Origin: Balaenoptera acutorostrata
Taxonomy: Eukaryota > Chordata > Mammalia > Artiodactyla > Balaenopteridae
Assembly (NCBI RefSeq): GCF_949987535.1
Contig: NC_080081.1
Span: 47,776,973-47,840,972 of the forward strand
Direction of reading: 5' to 3'
Length of the DNA: 64,000 bases
Positions within the stretch are counted from its first letter, which is position 1. Each line of letters begins with the position of its first letter. The position numbers were made by a program, and so were the translations under genes. The notes under the pieces are model-generated. The model did no database searches. It saw only the letters and a list, made by a program, of their open reading frames with translations, and had not been told where the DNA came from. Below are positions 23,366-34,205 of this stretch, piece after piece.

Positions 23366-25354
23366 TTTGCTTAAGTTACTGTGTTTGGGGTCTCCCTTTC
23401 GCAGGCTGCAGGTTCGTAGTTCCCGTTTTTTTGGTGTCTGTTCCCAGTGGCTAAGGTTTGTTCAGTGGGTTGTCTAGGCTTCCTGTTGGAGTGGACTGAT
23501 GCCTGTGTTCTGGTGGATGAGGCTGGATCTTGTCTTTCTGGTGGGCAGGTCCATGTCTGGTTTTGTGTTTTGGAGTGTCTGTGGCCTTATTATGGTTTTA
23601 GGCAGCCTCTCTGCTAATGGATGGGGCTGTGTTCCTGTTTTGCTAGTTGTTTGGCATGGGGCATCCTGCACTGTAGCTTTCTGGTCGTTGAGTGGAGCTG
23701 GGTCTTGTTGTTGAGATGGAGATCTTTGGGAGATTTTCGCCATTTGATATTACTTGGAGCTGGGAGGTCTCTTGTGGACCAGTGTCCTGAAGTTGGCTCT
23801 TCCAACTCAGTGGCACAGCCCTGATGCCTGGCTGGAGCACCAAAAGCCTGTCCTCCACATGGCTGAGAATAAAAGGGAGGAAAATAAAGAAAGAAAGAAA
23901 GAAGAAGATAAACAATAAAATAAAATAAAGTAAAATAAAATAAAATAAAGTTATTAAAATAAAAAATAATTATTAAGAAAAAAATTTTTTTAAAGTAAAA
24001 ACCCAAACAAAAATAACGGACAGACAGCACCCTAGGTCAAATGGTAAAAGCAAAGCTATACAGACAAAATCACACACAGAAGCATACACATACACACTCA
24101 CAAAAGGAGAAAAAGGGAAAAAAAAATATATGGTTGCTCTCAAAGTCCAACTCCTCAACTTGGGATGGTTCATTGTCTATTCAGGTATTCCACAGATGCA
24201 GGGTACATCAAGTTGACTGTGGAGATTTAATCCGCTGCTCCTGAGGCTGCTGGGAGAGATTTCCCTTTCTCTTCTTTGTTCCCACAGCTCCCGGGGTTCA
24301 GCTTTGGATTTGGACCCACCTCTGCCTGTAGGTCGCCTGAGGGCGTCTGTTCTTTGCTTAGATAGGTCGGGGTTAAAGGAGTAGCTGATTTGGGGGCTCT
24401 GTCTCACTCAGGCCGGGGGGAGGGAGGGGTACGGATGCGGGGCGAGCCTGCGGCAGCAGAGGCCGGCGTGACGTTGCACCAGCCTGAGGAGCGCCGTGCG
24501 TTCTCCCGGGGAAGTCGTCCATGGATCACGGGACCATGGCAGTGGCAGGCTGCACATGCTCCCAGGAGGGGAGGTGTGGATAGTGACCTGTGCTTGCACA
24601 CAGGCTTCTTGGTGGCTGCCGCAGCAGCAGCCTTATTGTCTCATCCCCGTCTCTGGGGACCACGCTGATAGCCGCTGCTCGCACCCGTCTCTGGAGCTCC
24701 TTTAAGGGGCGCTCTGAATCCCCTCTCCTCGCGCACCAGGAAACAAAGAGGCAAGAAAAAGTCTCTTGTCTCTTTGGCAGCTCCAGACCTTTTTCCGGAC
24801 TCCCTCCCGGCTAGCTGTGGTGCGCTAACCCCTTCAGGCTGTGTTCACGCTGCCAACCCCAGTCCTCTCCCTGCAATCCGACCGAAGCCCGAGCCTCAGC
24901 TCCCAGCCCCCTCCCGCCCCGGCGGGTAAGCAGACAAGCCTCTGGGGCTGGTGAGTGCTGGTTGGCACCGCTCCTCTGTGCGGGAATCTCTCCGCTTTGC
25001 CCTCCGCACCCCTGTGGCTGCGCTTTCCTCCATGGCTCCGCAGCTTCACCCTCACCACACGCAGTCTCCGCCCACGAAGGGGCTTCCTAGTATGTGGAAA
25101 CCTTTCCTCCTTCACAGCTCCCTCCCACTGGTGCAGGTCCCGTCCCTATTCTTTTGTTTCTGCTATTTCTTTTTTCTTTTGCCCTACCCAGGTACCTGGG
25201 GAGTTTCTTGCCTTTTGGGAAGTCTGACGTCTTCTGCCAGTGTTCAGTAGGTGTTCTGTAGAAGTTGTTCCACATGTAGACGTATTTCTTATGTATTTGT
25301 AGGGAGGAAGGTGATCTCTGCGTCTTACTCTTCTGCCATCTTGAAGCTCCTCCC
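23366..25354 (-). promoter_or_regulatory. L1-A 5' UTR with internal promoter region
   Basis: The element's 5' end at 25354 is the expected start of sense L1 transcription. The outer part (about 24400-25120) is GC- and CpG-rich, and the inner part (23870-24140) is A-rich on the + strand with taaaa and ataaa arrays. L1-B has the same arrangement, so it is a feature of this L1 lineage. Promoter activity is inferred from the known role of L1 5' UTRs. Confidence 0.6.
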
Positions 25355-25372
25355 CTTCCTTTTGTTTTTAAA

Positions 25373-25600
25373 TTAGAAATAATCACTGCTCTGTTAGCAT
25401 TTAAAACATTGTAACAGTAAAAACTGTGTTTTCACTCTTGCAGTGTTATACAATAGCTAAACATCCAGATAGAGTTTTAAATTTTTTAAAACTGTCATTA
25501 CTGATCATCAGTGTAATACTCAGTAGATTGCTCATTTACCTTCCCCTGAAGATAAGTGATATTTATTTATAAAACCCAATACACCCCAGACACAGCTGAA
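25373..25600. other. AT-rich intronic spacer after L1-A
   Basis: Short unique sequence between the L1-A target duplication and the right copy of the 92-bp pair. Nothing recognised. Confidence 0.5.
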
Positions 25601-25692
25601 GCCATATTAATTATTTGGTGTACCACCTCCAAATAACATTATAATAGGATTCCCTCAGTCTTCTTTGTATTTAACCAGTTCTTCAACAAAGG
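25601..25692 (+). repeat. Right copy of the 92-bp paired sequence
   Basis: See 17499-17591. The two copies are collinear and in direct orientation, with L1-A and a SINE between them. Confidence 0.8.
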
Positions 25693-25864
25693 CAGATTGT
25701 GTACTTCACCTACTTGGGTTATGTTTCTAGCTGAACTTTAAGAGAATTTCACGTGAAATTAGGAGTAGCAGTCCAAGTGCACATTGTAAAACACACACTT
25801 GCAGCCAAACTGTCAAATATAAATAACTAACTTACAGTTAGTATGATGGGGATTTCTATTGTGT

Positions 25865-26175
25865 GTGTTTTTTTAAAAATTAATTAATTAATTAATTATT
25901 TAAAAAAATTTTTGGCTGTGTTGGGTCTTCGTTTCTGTGCGAGGGCTTTCTCTAGCTGTGGCAAGCGGGGGCCGCTCTTCATCGCGGTGCGTTGACCTCT
26001 CACTATCGCGGCCCCTTGTGTTGCGGAGCACAGGCTCCAGACGCCAGGCTCAGTAATTGTGGCTCATGGGCCTAGTTGCTCCGCGGCATGTGGAATCTTC
26101 CCAGACCAGGGCTCGAACCCGTGTCCCCTGCATTGGCAGGCAGATTCTCAACCACTGCGCCACCAGGGAAGCCCC
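25865..26175 (-). mobile_element. CHR-type SINE
   Basis: It has a left tail of (AATT)n and T runs, the body from ttggctgtgttgggtcttcg, and a head ending ccaccagggaagcccc. The likely target duplication is tctattgtgt at 25855-25864 and 26176-26185. Confidence 0.92.
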
Positions 26176-26185
26176 TCTATTGTGT

Positions 26186-27084
26186 TTTTATGTACAAAAA
26201 TATTTTAAAAGTTTGCTTTTATGTTCTCTTGTGTCTTGCTTTAAGCAAATTGTATGAGTAATTCCATGAAAGGTAAATTAGGAGTGATTTTTTTTCCCCT
26301 TTTATGAGTGGAGTCATAATATCATCCCTTTAAAAAAATGAAACTTCTTTAGAACATTTACACTGATTTGATAGTAAAGTTCACTCTGTACCTAGCTTGT
26401 AATAGTGCCCAGGTTATTTGAAAACTACTTGTAGTGCTCAATAGAGCATCACATACTTGGGAATGCTTTTACTTTAAGCCCGAGGTATTCAACAAATTCA
26501 GTTTACTGTTCTAATATAGGAGGAAGGATTGTATTTATTTTTCGCCCATGGCTCCTTCCTTATTTTGTCTTTCATTCCTTTCTAATCAGCGAAAGTAAAT
26601 AAAAGCATTGAAATTATGAAACACTGATTTTTTTGCATCCTTATAGATTTAGAAGTTGGAAAAGGGATATACTAATTTTTTCTATCTTGGCTTTAGCTAG
26701 CTAGGCTAGTGGTGCAGTGCACATTTGTTTTAACAGTTGGATAGAAGGCAGCCCTCCTGCAGAGTTTAGGTGCTAAGCATGTGGGGGAGGTGTGCTGATT
26801 TTGTATTATTGTACACATTTTGGTATTGTTTATTGATACAAATGCAGTCCTACATCTAAAAACATAATGGGTTGATTTTTTTTTTTTCTTTATGCTATTT
26901 TTTAGGCTAAATACTATGGCATTTTTATGTTTAATAGTGTTTTGGAGCTTGTTCTTTGTTATTTAAGTATATAGTTTCTTCATTGAAGGATTAAACAAAT
27001 ACATTCAACCTGATGCTTCATTTCAAGCTCTTAGCACAGTGTGTAGATATAGAAGGGGCTCAATAAATATTAGTCATTGTTATT
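26186..27084. other. Intronic sequence, mostly unique
   Basis: No gene seen. The end (about 27015-27084, agctcttagcacagtgtg and ggggctcaataaatatta) resembles the 3' end of a MIR. Confidence 0.5.
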
Positions 27085-27462
27085 TTTATGACTTTTATTT
27101 TTTTTATTTTTTTTTAGCTTCTGCTTTATAACAAAGTGAATCAGTTATACATATACATATGTTCCCATATCTCTTCCCTCTTGTGTCTCCCTCCCTCCCA
27201 CCCTCCCTATCCCACCCCTCTAGGTGGTCACAAAGCACCGAGCTGATCTCCCTGTGCTATGCGGCTGCTTCCCACTAGCTATCTATTTTATGTTTGGTAG
27301 GGTATATATGTCCATGCCACTCTCTCACTTTGTCCCAGCTTACCCTTCCCCCTCCCCATATCCTCAAGTCCATGCTCTAGTAGGTCTGTGTCTTTATTCG
27401 CATTTAACCCCTAGGTTCTTCATGACCTTTTTTTTTTTTTTATTAGATTCCATATATATGTG

Positions 27463-30400
27463 TTAGCATACGGTATTTTTCTCTTTCTGACTTACTTCAC
27501 TCTGTATGACAGACTCTAGGTCCATCCACCTCACTGCAAATAACTCAGTTTCGTTTCTTTTTATGGCTGAGTAATATTCCATTGTATATATGTGCCACAC
27601 CTTCTTTATCCATTCATCTGTTGATGGACACTTAGGTTGTTTCCATGTCCTGCCTATTGTAAATAGAGCTGCAATGAACATTTTGGTACATGACTCTTTT
27701 TGAATTATGGTTTTCTCAGGGTATATGCCCAGTAGTGGGATTGCTGGGTCGTATGGTAGTTCTATTTGTAGTTTTTTAAGGAACGTCCATACTGTTCTCC
27801 ATAGTGGCTGTATTAATTTACATTCCCACCAATAGTGCAAGAGGGTTCCCTTTTCTCCACACCCTCTCCAGCATTTACTGTTTCTAGATTTTTTGATGAT
27901 GGCCATTCTGAACGGTGTGAGATGATATCTCATTGTAGTTTTGATTTGCATTTCTCTAATGATTAATGATGTTGAGCATTTTTTCATGTGTCTGTTGGCA
28001 ATCTGTGTATCTTCTTTGGAGAAATGTCTATTTAGGTCTTCTGCCCATTTTTGGATTGGGTTGTTTGTTTTTTGTTATTGAGCTGCATGAGCTGCTTGTA
28101 AATCTTGGAGATTAATCCTTTGTCTGTTGCTTCACGTGCAAATATTTTCTCCCATTCTGAGGGTTGTCTTTTGGTCTTGTTTATGGTTTCCTTTGCTGTG
28201 CAAAAGCTTTTAAGTTTCATTAGGTCCCATTTGTTTCTTTGTGTTTTTATTTCCATTTCTCTAGGAGTTGGGTCAAAAAGGATCTTGCTGTGATTTATGT
28301 CATAGAGTGTTCTGCCTGTGTTTTCCTTTAAGAGTTTGATAGTGTCTGGCCTTACATTTAGGTCTTTAATCCATTTTGGGTTTATTTTTGTGTATGGTGT
28401 CAGGGAGTGTTCTAATTTCATACTTTTACATGTTCCTGTCCAATTTTCCCAGCACCACTTATTGAAGAGGCTGTCTTTTCTCCACTGTATATTCTTGCCT
28501 CCCTTATCAAAGATAAGGTGACCATATGTGTGTGGGTTTATCTCTGGGCTTTCTATCCTGTTCCATTGATCTATATTTCTGTTTTTGTGCCAGTACCAAA
28601 CTGTCTTGATTACTGTAGCTTTGTAATATAGTCTGAAGTCAGGGAGCCTGATTCCTCCAGCTCCATTTTTCGTTCTCAAGATTGCTTTGGCTATTCGGGG
28701 TCTTTTGTGTTTCCATACAAATTGTGAAATTTTTTGTTCTAGTTCTGTGAAAAATGCCAGTGGTAGTTTGATAGCAATTGCATTGAATCTGTAGATTGCT
28801 TTGGGTAGTAGAGTCATTTTCACAATGTTGATTCTTCCAATCCAAGAACATGGTATATCTCTCCATCTATTTGTATCATCTTTAATTTCTTTCATCAGTG
28901 TCTTATAATTTTCTGCATACAGGTCTTTTGTCTCCTTAGGTAGGTGTATTCCTAGATATTTTATTCTTTTTGTTGCAATGGTAAACGGGAGTGTTTACTT
29001 AATTTCACTTTCAGATTTTTCATCATTAGTATATAGGAATGCAAGAGATTTCTGTGCATTAATTTTGTATCCTGCTACTTTACCAAATTCATTGATTAGC
29101 TCTAGTAGTTTTCTGGTAGCATCTTTAGGATTCTCTATGTATAGTATCATGTCATCTGCAAACAGTGACAGCTTTACTTCTTCTTTTCCTATTTGGATTC
29201 CTTTTATTTCTTTTTCTTCTCTGATTGCTGTGGCTAACACTTCCAAAACGATGTTGAATAATAGTGGTGAGAGTGGGCAACCTTGTCTTGTTCCTGATCT
29301 TAGTGGAAATGGTTTCAGTTTTTCACCATTGAGGACGATGTTGGCTGTGGGTTTGTCATATATGGCCTTTATTTTGTTGAGGAAAGTTCCCTCTATGCCT
29401 ACGTTCTGGGGTTTTTATCATAAATGGGTGTTGAATTTTGTTGAAAGCTTTCTCTGCATCTATTGAGATGATCGTATGGTTTTTCTCCTTCAATTTGTTA
29501 ATATGATGTATCACATTGATTGATTTGCGTATATTGAAGAATCCTTGTATTCCTGGAATAAACCCCACTTGATCATGGTGTATGATCCTTTTAATGTGCT
29601 GTTGGATTCTGTTTGCTAGTATTTTGTTGAGGATTTTTGCATCTATATTCATCAGTGATATTGGCCTGTAGTTTTCTTTCTTTGTGACATCTTTGTCTGG
29701 TTTGGGTATCTGGGTGATGGTGGCCTCATAGAATGAGTTTGGGAGTGTTCCTCCCTCTGCTATATTTTGGAAGAGTTTGAGAAGGATAGGTGTTAGCTCT
29801 TTTCTAAATTTTTGATAGAATTCGCCTGTGAAGCCATCTGGTCCTGGGCTTTTGTTTGTTGGAAGATTTTTAATCACAGTTTCAATTTCAGTGCTTGTGA
29901 TTGGTCTGTTCATATTTTCTATTCCTGGTTCAGTGTCGGAAGGTTGTGCATTTCTAAGAATTTGTCCATTTCTTCCAGGTTCTTCATTTTATTGGCATAG
30001 AGTTGTTTGTAGTAATCTCTCATGATCGTTTGTATTTCTGCAGTGTCAGTGACTACTTCTCCTTTTTCATTTCTAATTCTATTGATTTGAGTCTTCTCCC
30101 TTTTTCTCTTGATGAATCTGGCTAATGGTTTATCAATTTTGTTTATGTTCTCCAAGAACCAGCTTTTAGTTTTATTGGTCTTTGCTATTGTCTTCCTCAT
30201 TTCTTTTTCATTTATTTCTGATGTGATCTTTATGATTTCTTTCCTTCTGCTAGCTTTGGGGTTTTTTGTTCTTCTTTCTCTAATTCCTTTAGGTGTAAGG
30301 TTAGATTGTTTATTTGAGTTTTTTCTTGTTTCTTAAGGTAGGCTTGTATAGCTATAAACTTCCCTCTTAGAACTGCTTTTGCTGCATCCCATAGTTTTTG

Positions 30401-30633
30401 GGTCGTCGTGTCTCCACTGTCATTTGTTTCTAGGTATTTTTTGATTTCCCCTTTGATTTCTTCAGTGATCACTTCGTTATTAAGTAGTGTGTTGTCTAGC
30501 CTCCATGTGTTTGTATTTTTTACAGATATTTTCCTGTAATTGATATCTAGTCTCATAGCATTGTGGTCGGAAAAGATACTTCATACGATTTTAATTTTCT
30601 TAAATTTACCAAGGCTTTATTTGTGACCCAAGA
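27463..30633 (-). pseudogene. L1-B ORF2, N-terminal endonuclease lost, RT frames broken
   Basis: Most of the endonuclease (start, LQETH and central part) is absent because of the deletion; only its distal end remains. RT pieces lie at 29919-30200, 29356-29913 ([28 protein letters not shown]) and 28995-29246 ([14 protein letters not shown]). The thumb/C-terminal pieces lie at 28032-28895 and 27463-27987 ([18 protein letters not shown]). Several frame breaks separate them. The last Cys of the C-terminal CCHC-like cluster region differs from L1-C by substitution nearby. Confidence 0.93.
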
Positions 30634-31308
30634 TAACCTTATGGGGATTCCCTTGTGTGTTATTTGTTGTTTTTCCCTTGCTGCTTTTAATATGTTTTCT
30701 TTATATTTAATTTTTGATAGTTTGATTAATATGTGTCTTGGCGTGTTTCTCCTTGGATTTATCCTGTATGGGACTCTCTGTGCTTCCAGGACTTGATTAA
30801 CTATTTCCTTTCCCATATTAGGGAACTTTTCAACTATAATCTCTTCAAATATTTTCTCAGTCCCTTTCTTTTTCTCTTCTTCTTCTGGGACCCCTATAAT
30901 TCGAATGTTGGTGCGTTTAATGTTGTCCCAGAGGTCTCTGAGACTGTCCTCAGTTCTTTTCATTCTTTTTTCTTTATTCTGCTCTACAGTAGTTATTTCC
31001 ATTCTTTTATCTTCCAGGTCACTTGTCCGTTCTTCTGCCTCAGTTATTCTGCTATTGATCCCTTCTAGAGTAGTTTTAATTTCATTTATTGTGTTTTTCA
31101 TCTTTGCTTGGTTCCTCTTTAGTTCTTCTACGTCCTTGTTAAATGTTTCTTGCATTTTGTCTATTCTATTTCCAAGATTTTGGATCATCTTTACTATCAT
31201 TATTCTGAATTCTTTTTCAGGTAGACCGCCTATTTCCTCTTCATTTGTTAGGTCTTGTTTGTTTTGACCCTGCTCTTTCATCTGCTGTGTGTTTTTCTGT
31301 CTTCTCAT
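30634..31308 (-). pseudogene. L1-B ORF1, C-terminus deleted and fused out of frame to ORF2 remnant
   Basis: The N-terminal part reads MRRQKNTQQMKEQGQ from 31308. It has a continuous coiled coil (ETFNKDVEELKRNQ, RITEAEERTSDLEDK) and the RRM start (NIRIIGVPEEEEKK, RHILIKLSKIK) to GIPIRLS. The deletion then switches to endonuclease DNA read in the wrong frame (WVTNKALVNLRK), ending at 30553. The coiled coil and RRM are better preserved than in L1-A, but the C-terminal domain needed for RNA binding is missing. Confidence 0.93.
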
Positions 31309-33494
31309 TTTGCTTATCGTACTGTTTTTGGGGTCTCCTTTTCGCATGTTGCAGGTTCGTAGTTCCTGTTGTTTTTGGTATCTCTCCCCAGTGGCTAAGG
31401 TTTGTTCAGTGGGTTGTGTAGGCTTCCTGGTGGAGGGGACTAGTGCCTGTGTTCTGGTGGATGAGGCTGGATCTTGTCTTTCTGGTGGGCACGTCCACGT
31501 CTGGTGGTGTGTTTTGGGGTGTCTGTGGCCTTATTATGATTTTAGGCAGCCTCTCTGCTGATGGATGGTGCTGTGTTCCTGTCTTGCTAGTTGTTTGGCA
31601 TAGGGTGTCCAGCACTGTAGCTTGCTGGTTGTTGAGTGAAGCTGAGTCTTGTTGTTGAGATGGAGATCTCTGAGAGATTTTCGCCGTTTGGTATTATGTG
31701 GAGCTGGGAGGTCTCTTTTGGACCAGTGTCCTGAAATTGGCTCTCCCACCTCAGCGGCACAGCCCTGATGCCTGGCTGAAACACCAAGAGCCTTTCATCC
31801 ACACGACTCAGAATAAAAGGGAGAAAAAATAGAAAGAAAGCAAGAGGATAAAATAAAATAAAATAAAGCTATTATAATAAAAAATAAGAAAAATTTATCA
31901 AGAATAAATTTATTAAGAAAAAAAGTTTTTTTAAATTTTAAAAAATAAATTTATTAATTTTTTATAATAATAAGAAAAAAATTATTAAGAAAAAATTTTT
32001 TTTTATTTTTTAAAATAAAACTACGGAAAAAATTATTAAGAAAAAATTTATTAAGAAAAAAAATTTTTAAGTAAAAAAATAAACAAAACAACAAAAAAAA
32101 AGGGAGGACCGAAACCTAGGACAAATGGTGAAAGGAAAGCTATACAGACAAAATCTCACCCAGAAGCATACACCTATACACTCACAAAAAAAGGAAAAGG
32201 GGAAAAATTAATATATCCTGCTCCCAAGGTCCACCTCCTGAATTTGGGATGATTCGTTGTCTATTCAGGTATTCAACAGATGCGGGTACATCAAGTGGTT
32301 TGTGGAGCTTTAATCCACTGCTTCTGAGGCTGCTGGGAGAAATTTCCCTTTCTCTTCTGTGTTTGTACAGCTCCCAGGGTTCAGTGTTGGATTTGGACCC
32401 GCTTCTGCATGTAGGTCGCCTGAGGGCATCTGTTCTTTGCTCAGACAGGATGGGGTTAAAGGAGCAGCTGCTTCAGTGGCTCTGGCTCACTCAGGCCACT
32501 GGGAGGGAAGGGTACCGGTGCGGGGCGAACCTGCGGCGGCAGAGGCTGGCGTGATGTTGCAGCAGCCTGAGGCGCACCGTGCGTTCTCCCTGGGAAGTTG
32601 TCCCTGGATCACGGGAGCCTGGCAGTGGCAGGCTGCACAGGCTCCCGGGAGGGACGGTGTGGAGAGTGACCTGTGTTTGCACACAGGTTTCTTGGTGGCG
32701 GCAGCAGCAGCCTTAGCATCTCATGCCCGTCTCTGGGGTCCGCGCTGATAGCCGCGGCTCGCGCCCATCTCTGGAGCTCGTTTAGGCGGCGCTCTTAATC
32801 CCCTCTCCTTACGCACTGTGAAACAAAGAGAGAAGAAAAAGTCTCTTGCCTCTTTGGCAGCTGCAGACTTTTTCCCAGACTCCCTCCCGGCTAGCTGTGG
32901 TGCGCTAACCCCTTCAGGCTGTGTTCACGCAGCCAACCCCAGTCCTCTCCCTGGAATCCAACCGAAGCCCGAGCCTCAGCTCCCAGCCCCCGCCCGCCCC
33001 AGCGGGTGAAGCCCGAGCCTCAGCTCCCAGCCCCCGCCCGCCCCAGCGGGTGAGCAGACAAGCCTCTCGGGCTGGTGAGCGCTGGGCTGGTGAGCGCTGT
33101 TCGGCACCGATCTTCTGTGCGGGAATCTCTCCGCTTTGCCCTCTGCACCCCTTTGGCTGCGCTCTCTTCCGTGGCTCCAAAGCTTCCCCCCTCTGCCACC
33201 CGCAGTCTCCACCCGCGAAGGGGCTTCCTAGTGTGTGGAAACCTTTCCTCCTTCACAGCTCCCTCCCACTGGTGCAGGTCCCATCCCTATTCTTTTGTCT
33301 CTGTTATTTCTTTTTTCTTTTGTCCTACCTAGGTACGTGGGGAGTTTCTTGCCTTTTGGGAGGTCTGACGTCTTCTGCCAGCATTTAGTGGGTGTTCTGT
33401 AGGAGCAGTTCCACGTGTAGATGTATTTCTAATGTATCTGTGGGAAGGAAGGTGATCTCCGCGTCTTAGTCTTCCGCCATCTTGCCCAGCGCCC
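31309..33494 (-). promoter_or_regulatory. L1-B 5' UTR with promoter region, A-rich block and duplicated GC module
   Basis: The outer GC-rich part (about 32380-33230) contains a 44-bp tandem duplication (32965-33008 and 33009-33052) and a shorter repeat of gctggtgagcgctg just after. The inner part (31810-32210) is a decayed taaaa/ataaa/attaagaaaa array longer than in L1-A. Its 5' end lies about 4.3 kb upstream of DIAPH3 exon 2. Promoter activity is inferred. Confidence 0.55.
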
Positions 33495-33507
33495 TTTATG
33501 ACTTTTA

Positions 33508-33721
33508 GAGATTTTTATTTTAAAAAATTTTGACTTTTGCTGAAAACTAAAATTTTGATTTCTTCTACCACTGTTGGAAGTTAAGTATTCACAAATTAGC
33601 TTGTGGATTGCTTAAACTTACTATTCCCATTTATTGACATGTTTACATTTATAATATTGATGTTGCATTAATGATGTTTTGCTTAATTTCACTTCATTAT
33701 AAGTTTAGCATATTAATTAAC

Positions 33722-33774
<53 letters not shown>

Positions 33775-34205
33775 AAGAGGAGTTAGTATAGTTTCTACAC
33801 TCAAGAATTGATATTACCTGTATAGAAATGATGGCAATGAAGTAGTGATTCAGAAGACAGACAGAGGAACCAGCCCCATTTCTTAAAACAGCTGTTGGAT
33901 GTCCCTAGTTTTTTAAAATAAGTATCGAGGATTGGAGTACTGATGTACATAGAGACATAACTTCTGGACATATATTCATGTGGAGATAATTTTATGTTTC
34001 TGGGTTATTTCAAAGCAGGGAAAGTTTATGTTGGTGAGTTAGATGCCCCTCTTCTTTGCTAGTGTGATACACTGTATACACTTCTTGCTACATTGTCTAC
34101 ATAGCTTTATAATTACCTGTCTAGGTGCTTGTCTCCTCCACTGGATTGTTATTTGTTGCTTACGTTCTAAATAGCTAATTTATCTTTGTATCACCAGCTT
34201 CTAAT
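33508..34205. other. AT-rich intronic sequence with the GT microsatellite
   Basis: No gene or clear repeat family apart from the microsatellite. Confidence 0.5.
33724..33767 (+). repeat. (GT)n microsatellite
   Basis: About 22 TG/GT units, nearly uninterrupted. It is likely length-polymorphic. Confidence 0.97.

Larger units (their letters stand above)
18249..25354 (-). mobile_element. Full-length LINE-1 (L1-A), antisense to DIAPH3
   Basis: This is an autonomous-type non-LTR retrotransposon of about 7.1 kb. From right to left it has a 5' terminus with ggaggagcttcaag-atggc (reverse complement at 25335-25354), a 5' UTR of about 2 kb with a GC-rich distal half and an A-rich inner part, ORF1, ORF2 and a 3' UTR. 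It is flanked by an 18-bp direct repeat with one mismatch, cttccttttatttttaaa (left, 18232) and cttccttttgtttttaaa (right, 25355). Both ORFs are broken, so it should be immobile, but the intact 5' end means the promoter region is present. Confidence 0.95.
27098..33494 (-). mobile_element. LINE-1 (L1-B), 5' end intact, internally deleted, antisense to DIAPH3
   Basis: Same lineage as L1-A, about 6.4 kb. An exact 13-bp target-site duplication, tttatgactttta, flanks it at 27085-27097 and 33495-33507. The 3' end is polyadenylated about 50 bp short of the L1-A end: the T run adjoins agcttctgctttataac. The 5' end reaches the terminal ccgccatcttg-cccagcgcc. An internal deletion joins aagat to aacctt at 30633/30634, removing what corresponds to about 892 bp of L1-A (21801-22692). 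ORF1 and ORF2 are therefore both broken. Confidence 0.96.

Noticed and set aside
23870..24140. A-rich block as an independent microsatellite locus
   Set aside because: The same block occupies the same place in L1-B, so it belongs to the L1 5' UTR.
24390..25250. CpG-rich segment as a host gene promoter or first exon
   Set aside because: It aligns with L1-B at 32380-33390 and is L1 5' UTR. Only an antisense promoter effect remains possible.
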